Notes under the pieces: generated by a model
Told to the model about the DNA's origin: nothing
Databases searched by the model: none
What the model saw: the letters and a program-made list of their open reading frames with translations, nothing else
Position numbers and translations under genes: made by a program
DNA from: Malachius bipustulatus
Lineage: Eukaryota > Arthropoda > Insecta > Coleoptera > Melyridae
Assembly (NCBI GenBank): GCA_910589415.1
Contig: OU342633.1
Span: 3,882,858 to 3,946,857 of the forward strand
Direction of reading: 5' to 3'
DNA: 64,000 nt
Shown here: in pieces, positions 13,284 to 24,806 of the stretch
How positions within the stretch are numbered: the first letter of the stretch is position 1
Layout of the letters: the number at the start of each line of letters is the position of its first letter

Positions 13284-13432
13284 TGCCCGTATTCACAAAC
13301 GATAATTTCCTAAATAATTACGTAATCAATTATACCCATCTCACTCTATTGCAAAAAAACTGCATATCTCCATCTCACTTATTCAATTAATTACGTAATT
13401 ATTTAGGAAATTATCGTTTGTGAATACGGGCA
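13284..13432. mobile_element. PIF/Harbinger-type MITE with TAA duplication
   Basis: A 149 bp near-perfect palindrome starting TGCCCGTATTCACAAACG and ending in its reverse complement. TAA flanks both sides (13281-13283 and 13433-13435), the three-base duplication typical of PIF/Harbinger. The arms run about 48 bp each and the loop is about 50 bp. No coding capacity, so it depends on a transposase elsewhere. Confidence 0.85.
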
Positions 13433-13445
13433 TAAGTGTAACATA

Positions 13446-13659
13446 TGTTAGAAACAGCTCATAAATTCGACTGGTCTGCAAAAAACTAACTGACTGGTAG
13501 ATAAGACCGGGTCGAATCACTCTGCCGCGACACGCTCACCGTGAAGCATTGATATATTTCAATACTAATAATTGTCATTACTTATTATTGCATTGCTTAT
13601 TAAAATTCATTGTTTGATTTAATTTGAGTCTATTTGGCTTTTTCTAAACTCCCCTAACA
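13446..13659 (+). repeat. 5' LTR of the Gypsy element
   Basis: 214 bp, starts TGTTAGAAAC and ends CCCCTAACA, with no difference that I can see from the 3' LTR at 18986-19199. The terminal TGTTAG/CTAACA pair is the inverted repeat expected for integrase recognition. Confidence 0.95.
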
Positions 13660-13661
13660 AA

Positions 13662-13674
13662 TCAGAAGTGGGAT
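13662..13674 (+). promoter_or_regulatory. Candidate primer binding site (tRNA-Leu-like)
   Basis: Two bases after the LTR, TCAGAAGTGGGAT resembles the complement of the acceptor and T arm of an insect tRNA-Leu. The terminal TGG expected for pairing with CCA is missing, so the assignment is tentative. Confidence 0.5.
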
Positions 13675-13781
13675 ACACCCCAAGACGTACGCTTCACCCT
13701 AATTTTGAGTTCTTTTGTTCATTAATAATAATAAAAGTAACAGTTTATTCGTTTTTTTAAACTGAAGTGCAGTGACAAATA

Positions 13782-14930
13782 ATGGGGCGATCAGGCAAAA
13801 GGGGCCACCGCTCGCAATCTCAGCACTCCCATCGATCAAGGAGCAGGCACTCCCGTAGCCCGAGAACAGTAAGGGATGATGATACAAGTAGTACGATAAG
13901 TGAGTTAAAAAGGGAATTGGCGGCGTTGCAGCAAATTGTAAGTACCCATTCGAGTACTAATACGCATTTAGATGAAACGGTAATACCCGCATTCGAACCT
14001 GGCATGGAAAGTTCCCAAAGTGCAACCGACTGGGTTCGCAAAATAGACGAACTAGCCATTTTGCATAGATGGTCAGACGAAACTGTATTTAAGTTAGCCA
14101 CAAATCGACTACGAGGTAATGCACGTAAATGGTATGACTCACTACCAAATCTTGGCTTAAATTGGCTGGACATGAAACAACAACTTATTCAGAACTTTCC
14201 GACGCCGATTCGATTTGGTAAATTACTGGTTGAGGCTGCAAACTATAACCCTGTTCCTGGTCAAAACTTGGGCGACTATTGTTATGAAAAGGCAGCAAAA
14301 TTAAATCGTTTAAATTTGGCAATTCCCGAAGAATGTATTATTGATAGTGTAATTGAAGGGATTAATGATAACAAAATTGCTTTACCCGCAAGGGCGGCAA
14401 ATTTTCAAACAATTGGTAATCTAGCAAATTATCTCAGTAATGTATCGTCAACGAAATACCTACCTTCCACTTCAAATCCGAAATCAAATTTCAATGTTCC
14501 TGGCTATCTAAATAATGCTCGATCCCAAAGTAAATTTTCAAAACGAAGTTTCAAACCTGGAGACTCTCGTCCTACGAATGTGTCCAAGAAAATATCCTGT
14601 TTCAATTGTGGTGGCGATCATCGAGTACGGGATTGTCAGAAGCCAAGGGTTGAATGTAAGGGATGCAACCGATTAGGGCATACTCAAGAATTTTGTACTA
14701 ATAAATTTGGTTACAAAAGGAAACGTGTAAATGAAATCCAAGATAGTACCGGTACAATAAATATTTTTATTAAAACTGCTCAAATAAATAATTTCAAGAT
14801 AAAATGTTTGCTGGATAGTGGTAGCGACTGTACGATAATCAAGCGATCGACGGCATTCAATGCTAGAGTTTCAATTCAAGAAAATAATAACCCTGTTTCT
14901 CTTAAATGTTTCATGGGTAATATGACATAG
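13782..14930 (+). CDS. gag: Gag-protease of the Gypsy element
   Basis: 382 codons starting at an ATG 122 bp after the 5' LTR. The N terminus is rich in Ser, Arg and His (an RNA-binding tail), followed by a capsid-like region at about 60-200 with the WYDSL motif. Two zinc knuckles follow at C273-C285 and C292-C305, for binding genomic RNA. The retroviral-type protease motif DSG begins at D345 (14814). A TAG at 14928-14930 stops the frame inside the protease, but the same frame stays open to another TAG at 15076-15078 and includes the conserved IIGRDF segment, so the first stop is probably a mutation or a readthrough site. Confidence 0.88.
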   Translation: MGRSGKRGHRSQSQHSHRSRSRHSRSPRTVRDDDTSSTISELKRELAALQQIVSTHSSTNTHLDETVIPAFEPGMESSQSATDWVRKIDELAILHRWSDETVFKLATNRLRGNARKWYDSLPNLGLNWLDMKQQLIQNFPTPIRFGKLLVEAANYNPVPGQNLGDYCYEKAAKLNRLNLAIPEECIIDSVIEGINDNKIALPARAANFQTIGNLANYLSNVSSTKYLPSTSNPKSNFNVPGYLNNARSQSKFSKRSFKPGDSRPTNVSKKISCFNCGGDHRVRDCQKPRVECKGCNRLGHTQEFCTNKFGYKRKRVNEIQDSTGTINIFIKTAQINNFKIKCLLDSGSDCTIIKRSTAFNARVSIQENNNPVSLKCFMGNMT

Positions 14931-15054
14931 AGTCCCTCGATGACAGTGAGTAACCAAAAATGCGATCTGAAAATAATAATCGAAGAAGCGGTTGTTAATG
15001 TTATTGCTATCGTCCTTGATGATAAATACTTGAGTCATGATCTTATAATCGGAC

Positions 15055-17889
15055 GTGATTTTCTCTGCAATGAGTAGTGCAGAGCAATGGGTAGTAATTA
15101 CAAAAACTAAAGATAAGCTAATATTAAGGAATTTACCTTCTCTCGATATAAATAAAATTGAAGTTATTGAAGAAAATTATAACAATTCTGTTTTTGATCT
15201 CAATTCGATTAATTTTGACAAGGATCTCTCACCCGACCAGAAAACGATAACATTTAATTTACTTCAGCAATACCGAGATTGCCTTGCATTTTCAATAAGT
15301 GAATTAGGAAAAACTGATAGCATTGAAATGCATATTAAATGCACTAGTGAAGAACCTGTTGTTTATAGACCGTACCGAATGGCCGTACAAGAAAAAACGA
15401 TATTGTCGAAAATTATTGACGAACTTTTACAAAATAACATTATTAGGGAATCCAGCTCCCCTTATGCTAGTCCCATTCTCCTAGTGAAGAAGAAAACAAA
15501 TGACTACAGGATGTGCGTTGATTACCGAAAATTAAACGCGATCACAGTTAAGGATAAATATCCACTCCCTTAATCGATGAACAAATTGACAAGTTAGGAG
15601 GCAATAATCAATTTTATATTACGTTAGATTTAGCCTCGGGTTTTTATCAAGTCCCTATGGCACCAGATTCGCAGATTCTGTTGAGAAAACGGCGTTCGTG
15701 ACACCGGAATCACATTATGAATTTCTAAGAATGCCTTTCGGCCTGACTAATTCACCCAGTATTTTTCAAAAACTTATAAACAACGTTCTAGGAAAACTGA
15801 AAAATAACATAGCTTTTCCCTATATTGATGACATAATCATTCCATGTGAATCAGTTGACGAAGGACTATCACGACTCGAAGACGTCCTTAACAAATTGCG
15901 TGAACATAAGCTAACTCTGAAATTAAGCAAATGTGCATTTTTCAAAAAGCAAATTGATTACTTGGGAAGAGAAATTAGTTCTGAGGGCGTGAAACCGGGA
16001 ACCAAGAAAGTTGAAGCTGTATTAATGATGAGGAGCCCTAGTAACGTCAAAGAAATTCGACAATTTCTAGGCCTGTCAGGTTATTTCCGTAAGTTTATTA
16101 AAGATTACGCTCGAGTTGTTGAACCACACACGACTTACAAAGAAATCCAACCCTTGGATTTGGTCTAAAGAACAGGATGACGCTGTTCAGAAAGTTAAAG
16201 AAATTCTAACTACCAAACCTGTCTTAGCTATTTTTGACCCATCTTTAGTAACGGAACTCCATTCAGATGCCAGTTCATTGGGTTTTGGTGCAATGCTCAT
16301 CCAAATTAAAAGTGATGGCTTACGTGTCGTTGTTGCTTACTACAGCAAGCAAACGTCTCCAGAGCAACGCAAGTTTCACTCTTACGAACTCGAGACTCTA
16401 GCTGTCGTGCTCTCGTTAAGACATTTTCGAACTTACCTATTGGGAATGAGGTTCAAGGTTATCACGGACTGTAGTGCATTAAGAACAACATTTAGTAAAA
16501 AGGATTTGCTCCCTCGTGTAGGCCGATGGTGGTTAGAAGTCCAAGATTTTAACTTTTCGATTGAACATCGTCCTGGAACGCAAATGTCCCATGTGGATGC
16601 TCTAAGCAGGGAGCTGGTGGTTGATGTTCTACAAGTAGACATAACAGAAGGCGAGTGGTTGCATGCTGTTCAGTTGCAAGATGAACAAGTTGTCATGATA
16701 CTAAATATTTTGAAAGATGATGTCAGAAATAATGAAACCAAACAGTACTTTGAAAAATATTGTTTGAAAAAGGGAATCGTCTATCGAAGACTCGAGAATA
16801 ATAAAACTGCTTGGTTAGTACCTCGTAACGTTCGATGGCAGATTTGTAGACTTTGTCACGATAATATGGGACATTTTGGTCTAGAGAAAACCTTGAGAAA
16901 AATTGAGGAAAACTACTGGTTTACAGGAATGAGAAAATTTGTCAAGAAGTATGCATCTTCATGTTTGAACTGCCAATATTACAAACCTCGTCCTGGAAAG
17001 AAACAAGGGTCGTTACACCCTATAGAAAAGGTAGCTACACCTTTCTATATGTTACACATGGATCACGTAGGACCTTTTGTGACTAGCCGAAGGGGCAATA
17101 AATATTTACTGGTCATTGTTGATGCGTTCACAAAATATGTGATAATCGAAGCAGTAAAAAGTACGAAAACACGATATGTAACAAAAACGTTGCTCGACAT
17201 GTTTTATTTATTTGGAGTAGCAAAAAGGGTAGTGACTGATAGAGGTACAGCATTTACGTCACAAACTTTTGAGACCTTCTGTAAGACTTACGGTATAAAG
17301 CATACTTTGAATGCTGTAGCAACTCCCCGTGCCAATGGGCAATGCGAGAGGTACTAACGGTACTATCTTACATGCTTTAGCAGCTACATCTGCAGATAAC
17401 CCTGAAGACGAATGGGATAAGCCCATTAAATCTATACAGAGCGCTATGAACTGCACTTACAATAAAAGTATTGGTGTCTCGCCACTTGAAGCATTGGCCG
17501 GATACAAATGTCATGTTGCTGAGTCAAACATGTTGAGCGCAATTCAAGTGAGCTTGGATAGAATCGATTTAGCTGAACTGAGAGGTTCTATTAAGCAGCG
17601 AATTACCGAAGACCAGAAGATGCAAAAGGAGAGGTTCGACAAAGCTCGAACTGCCGCAAAGATTTATAAGCAAGGTGAACTAGTCATGGTTTCGAGCGCA
17701 GCACCTAGTACTGGCTCTAGTAAAAAGCTTTTGTCAAAATTTAAGGGACCTTTCAGAGTTACAGATGTTTTACCGAATGATCGCTATGAGGTTGAAGACC
17801 TACGAGAAGGACGTTCGAAATCTAAAACCGTGATGGCGGTTGACAAGATTAAGCCATGGGTCGTTTTAAGAGGTGAGAATAAGTTTTAG
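15055..17889 (+). pseudogene. pol: Pol (RT, RNase H, integrase), three internal frameshifts
   Basis: Four consecutive open segments make up pol. 15055-15573 carries the RT fingers (YRPYRMA, CVDYRKLN). 15698-16168 carries the palm with FGLTNSPS and a YIDD catalytic box in place of the usual YVDD; the stretch between them (about 15570-15700, LDLASGFYQ) is readable in another frame. 16116-17357 carries RNase H (DASSLGFGA) and integrase with its zinc domain and the catalytic MDHVGP and TDRGTAF motifs. 17329-17889 completes the integrase C terminus. Each junction shifts the frame by the same step. The enzymes would copy the RNA and insert the cDNA. As assembled, no intact Pol can be made. Confidence 0.9.
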
Positions 17890-17983
17890 TTGTGGACAAC
17901 GGTCTACCACAGCTTATAAATGTAGTTGACTTGACAAAACGATCATAAATATGAAACGACTAACACTTTGATCAATCCAAATA

Positions 17984-18705
17984 CGGTTAGTATACGACTA
18001 ACAGATTGATCGCTTAACTTTACGGTTAGCATACGGCTAACACCTTGATCAATCCAAGTACGGTTAGTATACGACTAACAGATTGATCGATTAACTTACG
18101 GTTAGCATACGGCTAACACCTTGATCAATTCAGAAACGGTTAGTATACGACTAACATATTGATCGCTTAACTTACGGTTAGCATACGGCTAACACCTTGA
18201 TCAATTCAGAAACGGTTAGTATACGACTAACATATTGATCGCTAAACTTACGGTTAGCATACGGCTAACACCTTGATCAATTCAGAAACGGTTAGTATAC
18301 GACTAACAGATTGATTGCTTAACTTACGGTTAGCATACGGCTAACACCTTGATCAATTCAGATACGGTTAGTATACGACTAACAGATTGATCGATTAACT
18401 TACGGTTAGTATACGACTAACACCTTTATTGATGGATGAACGGTTAGTATACGACTAACAATTTGACGAATTATTGGTTAGTATACGACTAACAATTTGA
18501 CGAACTTATTGGTTAGTATACGACTAACAATTTGACGACCTTATAAGTTAGTATACGACTAACAATTTGACGAGCTTATTGGTTAGTATACGACTAACAA
18601 TTTGACGAGCTTATGGTTAGTACACGACTAACAACTTGACAATTTTATTTGGTTAGTAACGACTAACAACTGGATATGTTTATTGTTTGGTATACGACCA
18701 ATAAT
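17984..18705 (+). repeat. Tandem hairpin array before the 3' LTR
   Basis: About 20 units, each with a short dyad. The commonest is GTTAGT-ATACG-ACTAAC; alternating with it in the first half is GTTAGC-ATACG-GCTAAC, so the sixth stem pair changes T-A to C-G on both arms. The last, degenerate unit has TTGGT-ATACG-ACCAA, another matched change. The first half repeats at about 68 bp (two stem types per period), the second half at about 35 bp with linkers containing TTTGACGA. The array lies between the integrase end and the 3' LTR, outside any ORF. Function unknown: RNA stem-loops or dimeric protein sites are both possible. Confidence 0.9.
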
Positions 18706-18985
18706 AAATCAATTATTAGTAGTTGCTGTTGCATTTTATGTTACTGGAAAAAACTGGAATAATAATAATATGGTGAAAGCGAATAGTAATGAATCTATGA
18801 AATGAAGATGAGGTAGACTAGGTTGATTCAATTTTACATGGATATTTCAAGCTGAACTTATACAAAAGGAAGTGCCGAAATTCATATTATTATGATTCTT
18901 GTCCGTGTTGTTAATTTTGATGAATTATTTCAGATACAGATTAACGCCAATCCTGGGACAGAATTGGATCTACAGGATGGCCGAA

Positions 18986-19199
18986 TGTTAGAAACAGCTC
19001 ATAAATTCGACTGGTCTGCAAAAAACTAACTGACTGGTAGATAAGACCGGGTCGAATCACTCTGCCGCGACACGCTCACCGTGAAGCATTGATATATTTC
19101 AATACTAATAATTGTCATTACTTATTATTGCATTGCTTATTAAAATTCATTGTTTGATTTAATTTGAGTCTATTTGGCTTTTTCTAAACTCCCCTAACA
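18986..19199 (+). repeat. 3' LTR of the Gypsy element
   Basis: 214 bp, identical to the 5' LTR and followed by the CATA duplication. The bases just upstream (CAGGATGGCCGAA) make only a weak polypurine tract. Confidence 0.95.
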
Positions 19200-19707
19200 C
19201 ATACTTGGTTAATAAGCCTTATACGTATTTGTTAAGTTTTAATAAATTGTTTCGGATCGACGTTCTGACTTCGCTTTTATAATGAAAGCGGATGGTTATT
19301 TTCTTAATTCTTGATCACCATATGATCATCATTGATAACCATCTTAATTCTTAAGATGGTTAATTCTTAATCGTGAAACTGACAGGTTTTAAGTATTTAA
19401 TTATACTTCGATGATCACGTCCTCAATATCACCCTGTAGTAACGTTCACAAGCTCCAATAATAGTGCGTAATGTTTTCAGTTAAAAAAAAAAAAACACTA
19501 GGTAGGTATTACTCACCCGCACGGCCGGCCGTTATCTGTTGTAGATAGCTCATTATCATTCTTATAACGCTCGATTCGTGCGCTAGTGTTGAACAGAGTA
19601 TTGCTGGAAAATTACTGTAAAATGCATCACACAGTATCTAGGCACACAAAATACAAATTAAATCACCATGTCCATGCCGCAGTTCAAAAAATATCAGTAC
19701 AACAAAA
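19200..19707. other. Spacer between two LTR elements
   Basis: About 0.5 kb without a gene. It holds nested dyads around GATGGTTA/TAACCATC, the clearest being AACCATCTTAA-TTC-TTAAGATGGTT at 19337-19361, and a CACCCTGTA motif near 19430. Confidence 0.6.
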
Positions 19708-22700
19708 TGTAACGTTTATACGTCACTTTCTTTCTCGTTTAGACAATTCCTTTTGTTTTGAAGAGAACTGTAAAATTACAGTTCCCCACAATCCCCAATA
19801 ATATACCCCGCAACATCGAACTGGCTATCCACACTACCTATGTCTCGGCTCGTAAGGGTTGGTGCTGTCTGGATAATTCACCACTAGATGACGCTCCATG
19901 TCTCGTTTCTAGTTTGATCTTTGAATTCTTTTCCGGTTTGGTTTCTAAAAGAAACCAAACAAACCAAATAAGTTGTCAACTGTCAATCAGATTTCAGTAT
20001 CTGACAGTGACATTTCTACTTTCACGAACCGAAGGCGGACATCCTCCCAGGTTCACAGAACTGAACTCACTTCCTCTTTATCTGTCCACCAAGAAAGTTC
20101 ATTTCTTGACCGTTCCTTACGAAGCCTGTTATACAGGGTAAGTCGCCATTACGGATATTCTAAAAATAGGTTCTAATTCGATTATTACTTGTTTTTAGCT
20201 TCTGGGATTTCCTTCAATCTTCTGGAATATTATCTCAACTTTACCTTATACCTTTATCGTTACCTTTATCTTTGGTAAATACCTTACCTTCATCGGTATT
20301 TACTAATATCTGAATTAATTGCCTATTGTGAAGAAGCCATCTTGGGACTAGGAGACAAAGGGAGCGTCGCTCAATTTTCTTCTCCACTATTATTTAATTC
20401 ATCCTTCCATCGTTTTCACTTATCCATGGTGAAATAAATCAACGTTTCGAAGATCTTCAATAGCAACAGAACATTTTTCCGGTGCTGGTGCTATTTTGGG
20501 CTTTTCAACCTCAGGAGTCTCGTCAGGGCGTGGTCCCTACACCTGCTGGTTTTCTTCTGGAGATCTCAATGCTCGATTAGACATCACCCACATCAAAGCA
20601 AGCAGTCTAAGTTAGGAAGTCCAGGAGCTGATTATATCCTTTTTACTGTCAAAAAAACCTTCTTGCGCATCAATCGCAGAAACAGTGTATTTTTATGCGA
20701 TTCAACTATGAAAATTTTTGCCGCCTTTTAAATTGGCTTTCTGAATTTTTCAATAGTCAGGTCGAATTTACGTAGTGGTTTACCGTGAAAATTTCATTTC
20801 ATTTCGTTTGAAAGCGTGCCATAAAATAGATTTTTACATATAATAAACCAAAAAAAAATTGGCAAAATTTAACAATTTCGTCTCTTGTCCTATATACCCG
20901 CCACTGACTAACTTTAAAAAGTTACAGGCGAGTTCTGAAAATCGAACATTTGAAATTTTAGAGAAATAAACATCATGTGAAAAAATTCGAAAAACTCCGT
21001 CATTTCTCTCATTTGCTTCTTTAAATTTTGGAGAGTTACAAGCTATCAGTGTAGTTGTCTACTCCGAAAATTTCAGGTAAATTCCCTCAAAAATGTGCTC
21101 ATAATCAATTAAAGAAATTTAGCCATTTTTACCATTTTCTTACCCACGCCACTAGCTTACTAATGAAAATAATAAAAATTTTATTGCATTAATTCAAATT
21201 TCAAATCATTTTAATCCAATCTTGTTAATACAGGTTTGTAGGAGTTTTTATTTTCTGCAATTGGGGTTGGCAGGAGCAGTCATATCTGCATGGGTGGTCC
21301 CGCCCGAGCCGAGCGCGATGAAAACGGTGCGCTGGTCTGGTGCTGGTGCTGGTTTTAAATCAAGCAGTCCCGGGCTGTGCCCGGGTCTGAATATTACATT
21401 CAATCGTTAAGTTATTAAACAAGCCTTTAATTGTCATCCTCATTATTTTGTTGTGAAAAGTTTTCTTTCTATATTGCTTATACAGGGACTAAAAAATAGC
21501 CTTTTTCCCTAAAATTCAAAAAGTCGCCATTTTGAAACGGCTCGATCGATTTTGCTCAAAAATGCAATACCAGACCACTACTTGTGGATAATATTCCCCC
21601 CCCCCCCATAAAAATTTCAGCCTCCTAGATTGAAAACTGCTACCAGAAAACCGTGCCACAGGACCGGATGTTTCGAAATTTTAAAGGACACCCTGTAGAA
21701 GTAACGCGACTTTTGAAAAATTTTTCAACGAAAATTTAACGTCATCCCAAAGTTTCACAAGAGTAAAAAATTTCTTCCACTAATCTTGAAAGATGAAGCT
21801 ACTAGAGCGTTTTTAAAATTTTAGAGAAATTTACATCATGTAAAATAAATTTAAATATCTCCGCCATTTTTTTTATTTGATCCTTGAAATTTTTGGAGAC
21901 TAAAGAGTATTAGTATAATTGTCTACTGTGAAAATTTTAGTTCAATTCCTTAAAAAATGTGCTCAAAAACTGTTATAGAAATTAAGCCATTTTCACTCTT
22001 TTCCTACCCATGCCACTGGCTTATTAATGGAAAAAATTCAAATTTTTTTGCATTAACTCAAATTTCAATTAATTTTCTTTCAATCCTGTTAACTTGATGT
22101 GAAAGTTTTTTGCCATCTTGCTCATACAGGGATTCAAAAAATAGTAAATTTCCCGCAAATTCAAATAGCCGCCATTTTGAAATGGCTCGGCCGATTTTGC
22201 TCAAGTGCAATACCAGACCACTCCTTGTGAACATCTTACTCTCACAAAAATTTCAGCCCCCTAGATTGAAAACTGCGGCCAGAAACCGTGCCTCAAGGAC
22301 CGGATTCTTGGAACTTTGAAAGGACACCCTGTAGAAGTAACGTGACTTTTGGAAATTTTTTCAACGAAAATCTAAAGTCATTCCTCAGCTTTACAAGAAT
22401 CCAAAATTTCGTTCACTAATCTAGAAAGATAAAGCTACAGGAGCGTTTTGAAACTCGAAAAATCGTGATTTTGGAGAAATAAATATATATATAAATATAT
22501 ATATAAATATATATATATCGTGGGCAGGTGAATTTTGGAAAACCACTTTTTCGTAATCTGGGGGTCATGATCGGTGGACATTTGATGAGTTTGGGTGATT
22601 TTTGGAAAGTGATGTCGTCCTCAATAGTGTATTTTTTTGTTAAAAAATACACTAATAAAGACAGTTTTACCTCGATCAACTTCATCCCGGAAACTGTAAG

Positions 22701-23442
22701 TTGCCTTTATTTTATTCCACCGAACGTGATGAGGAACGACTAGAAGATCAGTGCTATTTTAGTGAATTATTTAATTATCACTCACGAACTTTATCTTTCC
22801 CGATATAAATAATATCGGAAGAATTTTATTTTTGTACCCAGGTGTACAAAGTAAAGGATCCTTTATTTTAAACAAACTAATTGTTTAAACATATATATAT
22901 CAAATTTAAAGCTTTTAAAATAAGACAGGATAAGTATTGATTTAATTAAACAGGAAATGTAAAGATAATTTGATCATTAAAAAGTCCGTACATTATAACT
23001 TATTCTTTGAAAAACAAAGTAACATCTCTATCACCCTAAATCTATTTTTTATTAGTTCTTCATAGAGTTTAGGTAGCACAATAAAAATAAGAACTCAAGC
23101 AAATCGAGTTAATAAGTACTGAAGAACTCATTGGCATCCCTAACCTACCTTAGATACCTATAATATAAAGGGTGTAACTCTTTAAGAATTAAAGCAGCTG
23201 AATAACTAGCACTCCGATAGTATTTGATTCGGTTTTCAAGTTATTCAACATCATTATCTCTAGAGAAATTTGTCATAAAATTTTCTCTTGCAGCCTTACC
23301 GTTTTGCCGAAATAACATTTTGTCTTTCGCTTGCACTGCAAGCTCCCGCTACTGTTGCATTCGATTTTCCCTGATTTTATAATCTTACGCAGAGGCTGCA
23401 ATTGGCATTCGTGATAAATCAAAAGCATTCGCTGACGCTGCA
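19708..23442 (+). repeat. 5' LTR, split by a 2 kb insertion
   Basis: The LTR is 19708-20650 plus about 22654-23442, about 1.7 kb together. Both parts align with the uninterrupted 3' LTR at 28471-30197, apart from small indels (for example an ACCT repeat near 19840). It ends CTGCA where the 3' LTR ends CTGTA. A GTAAGT near 20140 could be a splice donor. The 60-130 codon frames in it are not conserved genes. Confidence 0.85.
20651..22653. mobile_element. 2.0 kb insertion with tandem 0.65 kb modules
   Basis: The limits come from comparison with the 3' LTR, which is continuous here (near 29410). The insert repeats itself: the segment with GAAAACTGC and CACCCTGTAGAAGTAACG occurs at about 21630-21705 and again at about 22265-22340; the segment with TGTGCTCA and CCACTAGCTTA/CCACTGGCTTA occurs at about 21090-21160 and 21957-22025. 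An extra GC-rich piece (about 21240-21420) sits in one copy. An AT microsatellite lies at 22480-22520, and the right end is a hairpin AGTGTATTTTT...AAAAATACACT. No gene; class unknown. Confidence 0.7.
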
Positions 23443-23444
23443 AT

Positions 23445-23472
23445 TGGCATCCCCCCGGCGGGGATTCGAATA
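23445..23472 (+). promoter_or_regulatory. Candidate primer binding site
   Basis: Just after the 5' LTR, TGGCATCCCCCCGGCGGGG is followed by ATTCGAA. The TGG start and the GATTCGAA block look like the complement of a tRNA 3' end and T loop, but the spacing is about three bases too long for a perfect match, so the tRNA is not named. Confidence 0.45.
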
Positions 23473-24806
23473 CACCCACAGACTTTGGATTAGAAACTAC
23501 CTTAAATAAATAAAAGCACTTGATCTCTTCCTAGTTCCCATTGTAAATGGAAAACTGATATTAACGTCATAAATTATTTTGCTTAGATATATCGTACAGT
23601 TTATCTTATCTCTGTTTTCTAATGCATGATATTTGCATGAAACTTGCATGTTAGTCTAAGAATGTCTTAGTTAGTTATTGTTGTTTTACTGCTGATGAAT
23701 AATAGTGTCGTGACGCGAAAATACCTTATCTTTCTACCGCTACACAGCCGCTGAGGGTTTACCTGAGAAAGGAGCCTCACGGGGTGGTTTATTATACCGT
23801 CGCGAAAATCTCGAGCATTCTTTAAAGAAGTTTGACCCCGTGCAAAGAGGATACTCATTGAGAGAGCTTTGCGGCCAAAAATGTCTTTGAAAGCTGCATC
23901 CAAATAATTCCTTCATTAACATTATCTCATTATCTTTCCTCTCATGAATTAAGTTAGGTTAAATTTCGAAATATCTGAATTATCAATCAGCTGTTCCAAC
24001 AGGTGTCCCTCTGTCGTTGTCCTACACTGACGGACGGCTAAAGCAACGACAATTCTTTACCTCTATTCTTTACGTCTAACGTAGAAAATGAATTCTTTAC
24101 GTGTAAAGATACGTCATAGCGACATGTATTTCTTCCGATCCCTACCTTACCGACTCTAGAGAATATCTATACTTACCTACATACCTATGCATATTTAAAT
24201 ATTGCCTTATCTTATTTTAGTGTCTCTCTAGATTACCTCTATCTCTCTCTCCACTAGGACATTATATCTAATGTCGGTGTTTTAAGTTTTTTTAAATACC
24301 GTGACCTATTTTCGTTTTATAACGAAGGGAATTCCTTTGAATTTAAATCTCTCTCTTCCTCACTTGCACTAGTGACGTGACGTCATAGCCAAGTCAAATA
24401 GGCCAGGTTCATTCTTTCCTTATTTAGGCCAGGTACACTAGGTGCTACGTTGCCTACCTGTGCTAATAATACTACTGTCTTCCCTATAGAATAAAATAAA
24501 AAAAAATTTATTCTTATCTATCTATATTATTATAGTACCTACGTTTTTCTAAAATGAACCCAGTCTCGACTCTAGTTAGTGACACAATCACTCATGAGTT
24601 CTTTCTAAGGAAATAAATTCCTTATTTACGCATAATAAAATGCATGATCAGTCTAGTATGCTCCTAGACAAGGAAAATGCATCAGGATTAATTATTCCAG
24701 AGTCAACGTACCCTTTCGATCCCGGTATACGAAAACCGATGAATAGTTTTCTGTAATATCTTCTCTTTAATTTTATTTTCCTGGCCGAAGTAAGGGGGTA
24801 TCTTCG
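23473..24806. other. Non-coding leader where gag and RT would be
   Basis: About 1.3 kb with no frame resembling Gag, protease or RT. It is pyrimidine-rich in places (repeated CTTACCT and TCTCTCT). In an intact relative this interval would be several kilobases of coding sequence, so a large deletion is inferred. Confidence 0.6.

Larger units (their letters stand above)
13446..19199 (+). mobile_element. Ty3/Gypsy LTR retrotransposon, recent but frameshifted
   Basis: A complete 5,754 bp element bounded by identical 214 bp LTRs and a four-base duplication, CATA (13442-13445 and 19200-19203). Order inside: primer site, gag-protease, reverse transcriptase, RNase H, integrase, hairpin array, 3' LTR. 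The RT-RNase H-integrase order is that of Ty3/Gypsy. No envelope gene. LTR identity indicates a young insertion, yet pol needs several frame changes to be read through. Confidence 0.93.

Noticed and set aside
19973..20176. Shared 67-codon frames in both long LTRs (also at 28732-28935)
   Set aside because: They overlap other frames in non-coding LTR sequence and are shared because the LTRs are copies of each other.
20651..22653. Helitron (hairpin near a CTAA end, insertion before T)
   Set aside because: The left end does not begin with TC at an A/T target when compared with the intact LTR, and the hairpin touches the end rather than standing several bases inside.
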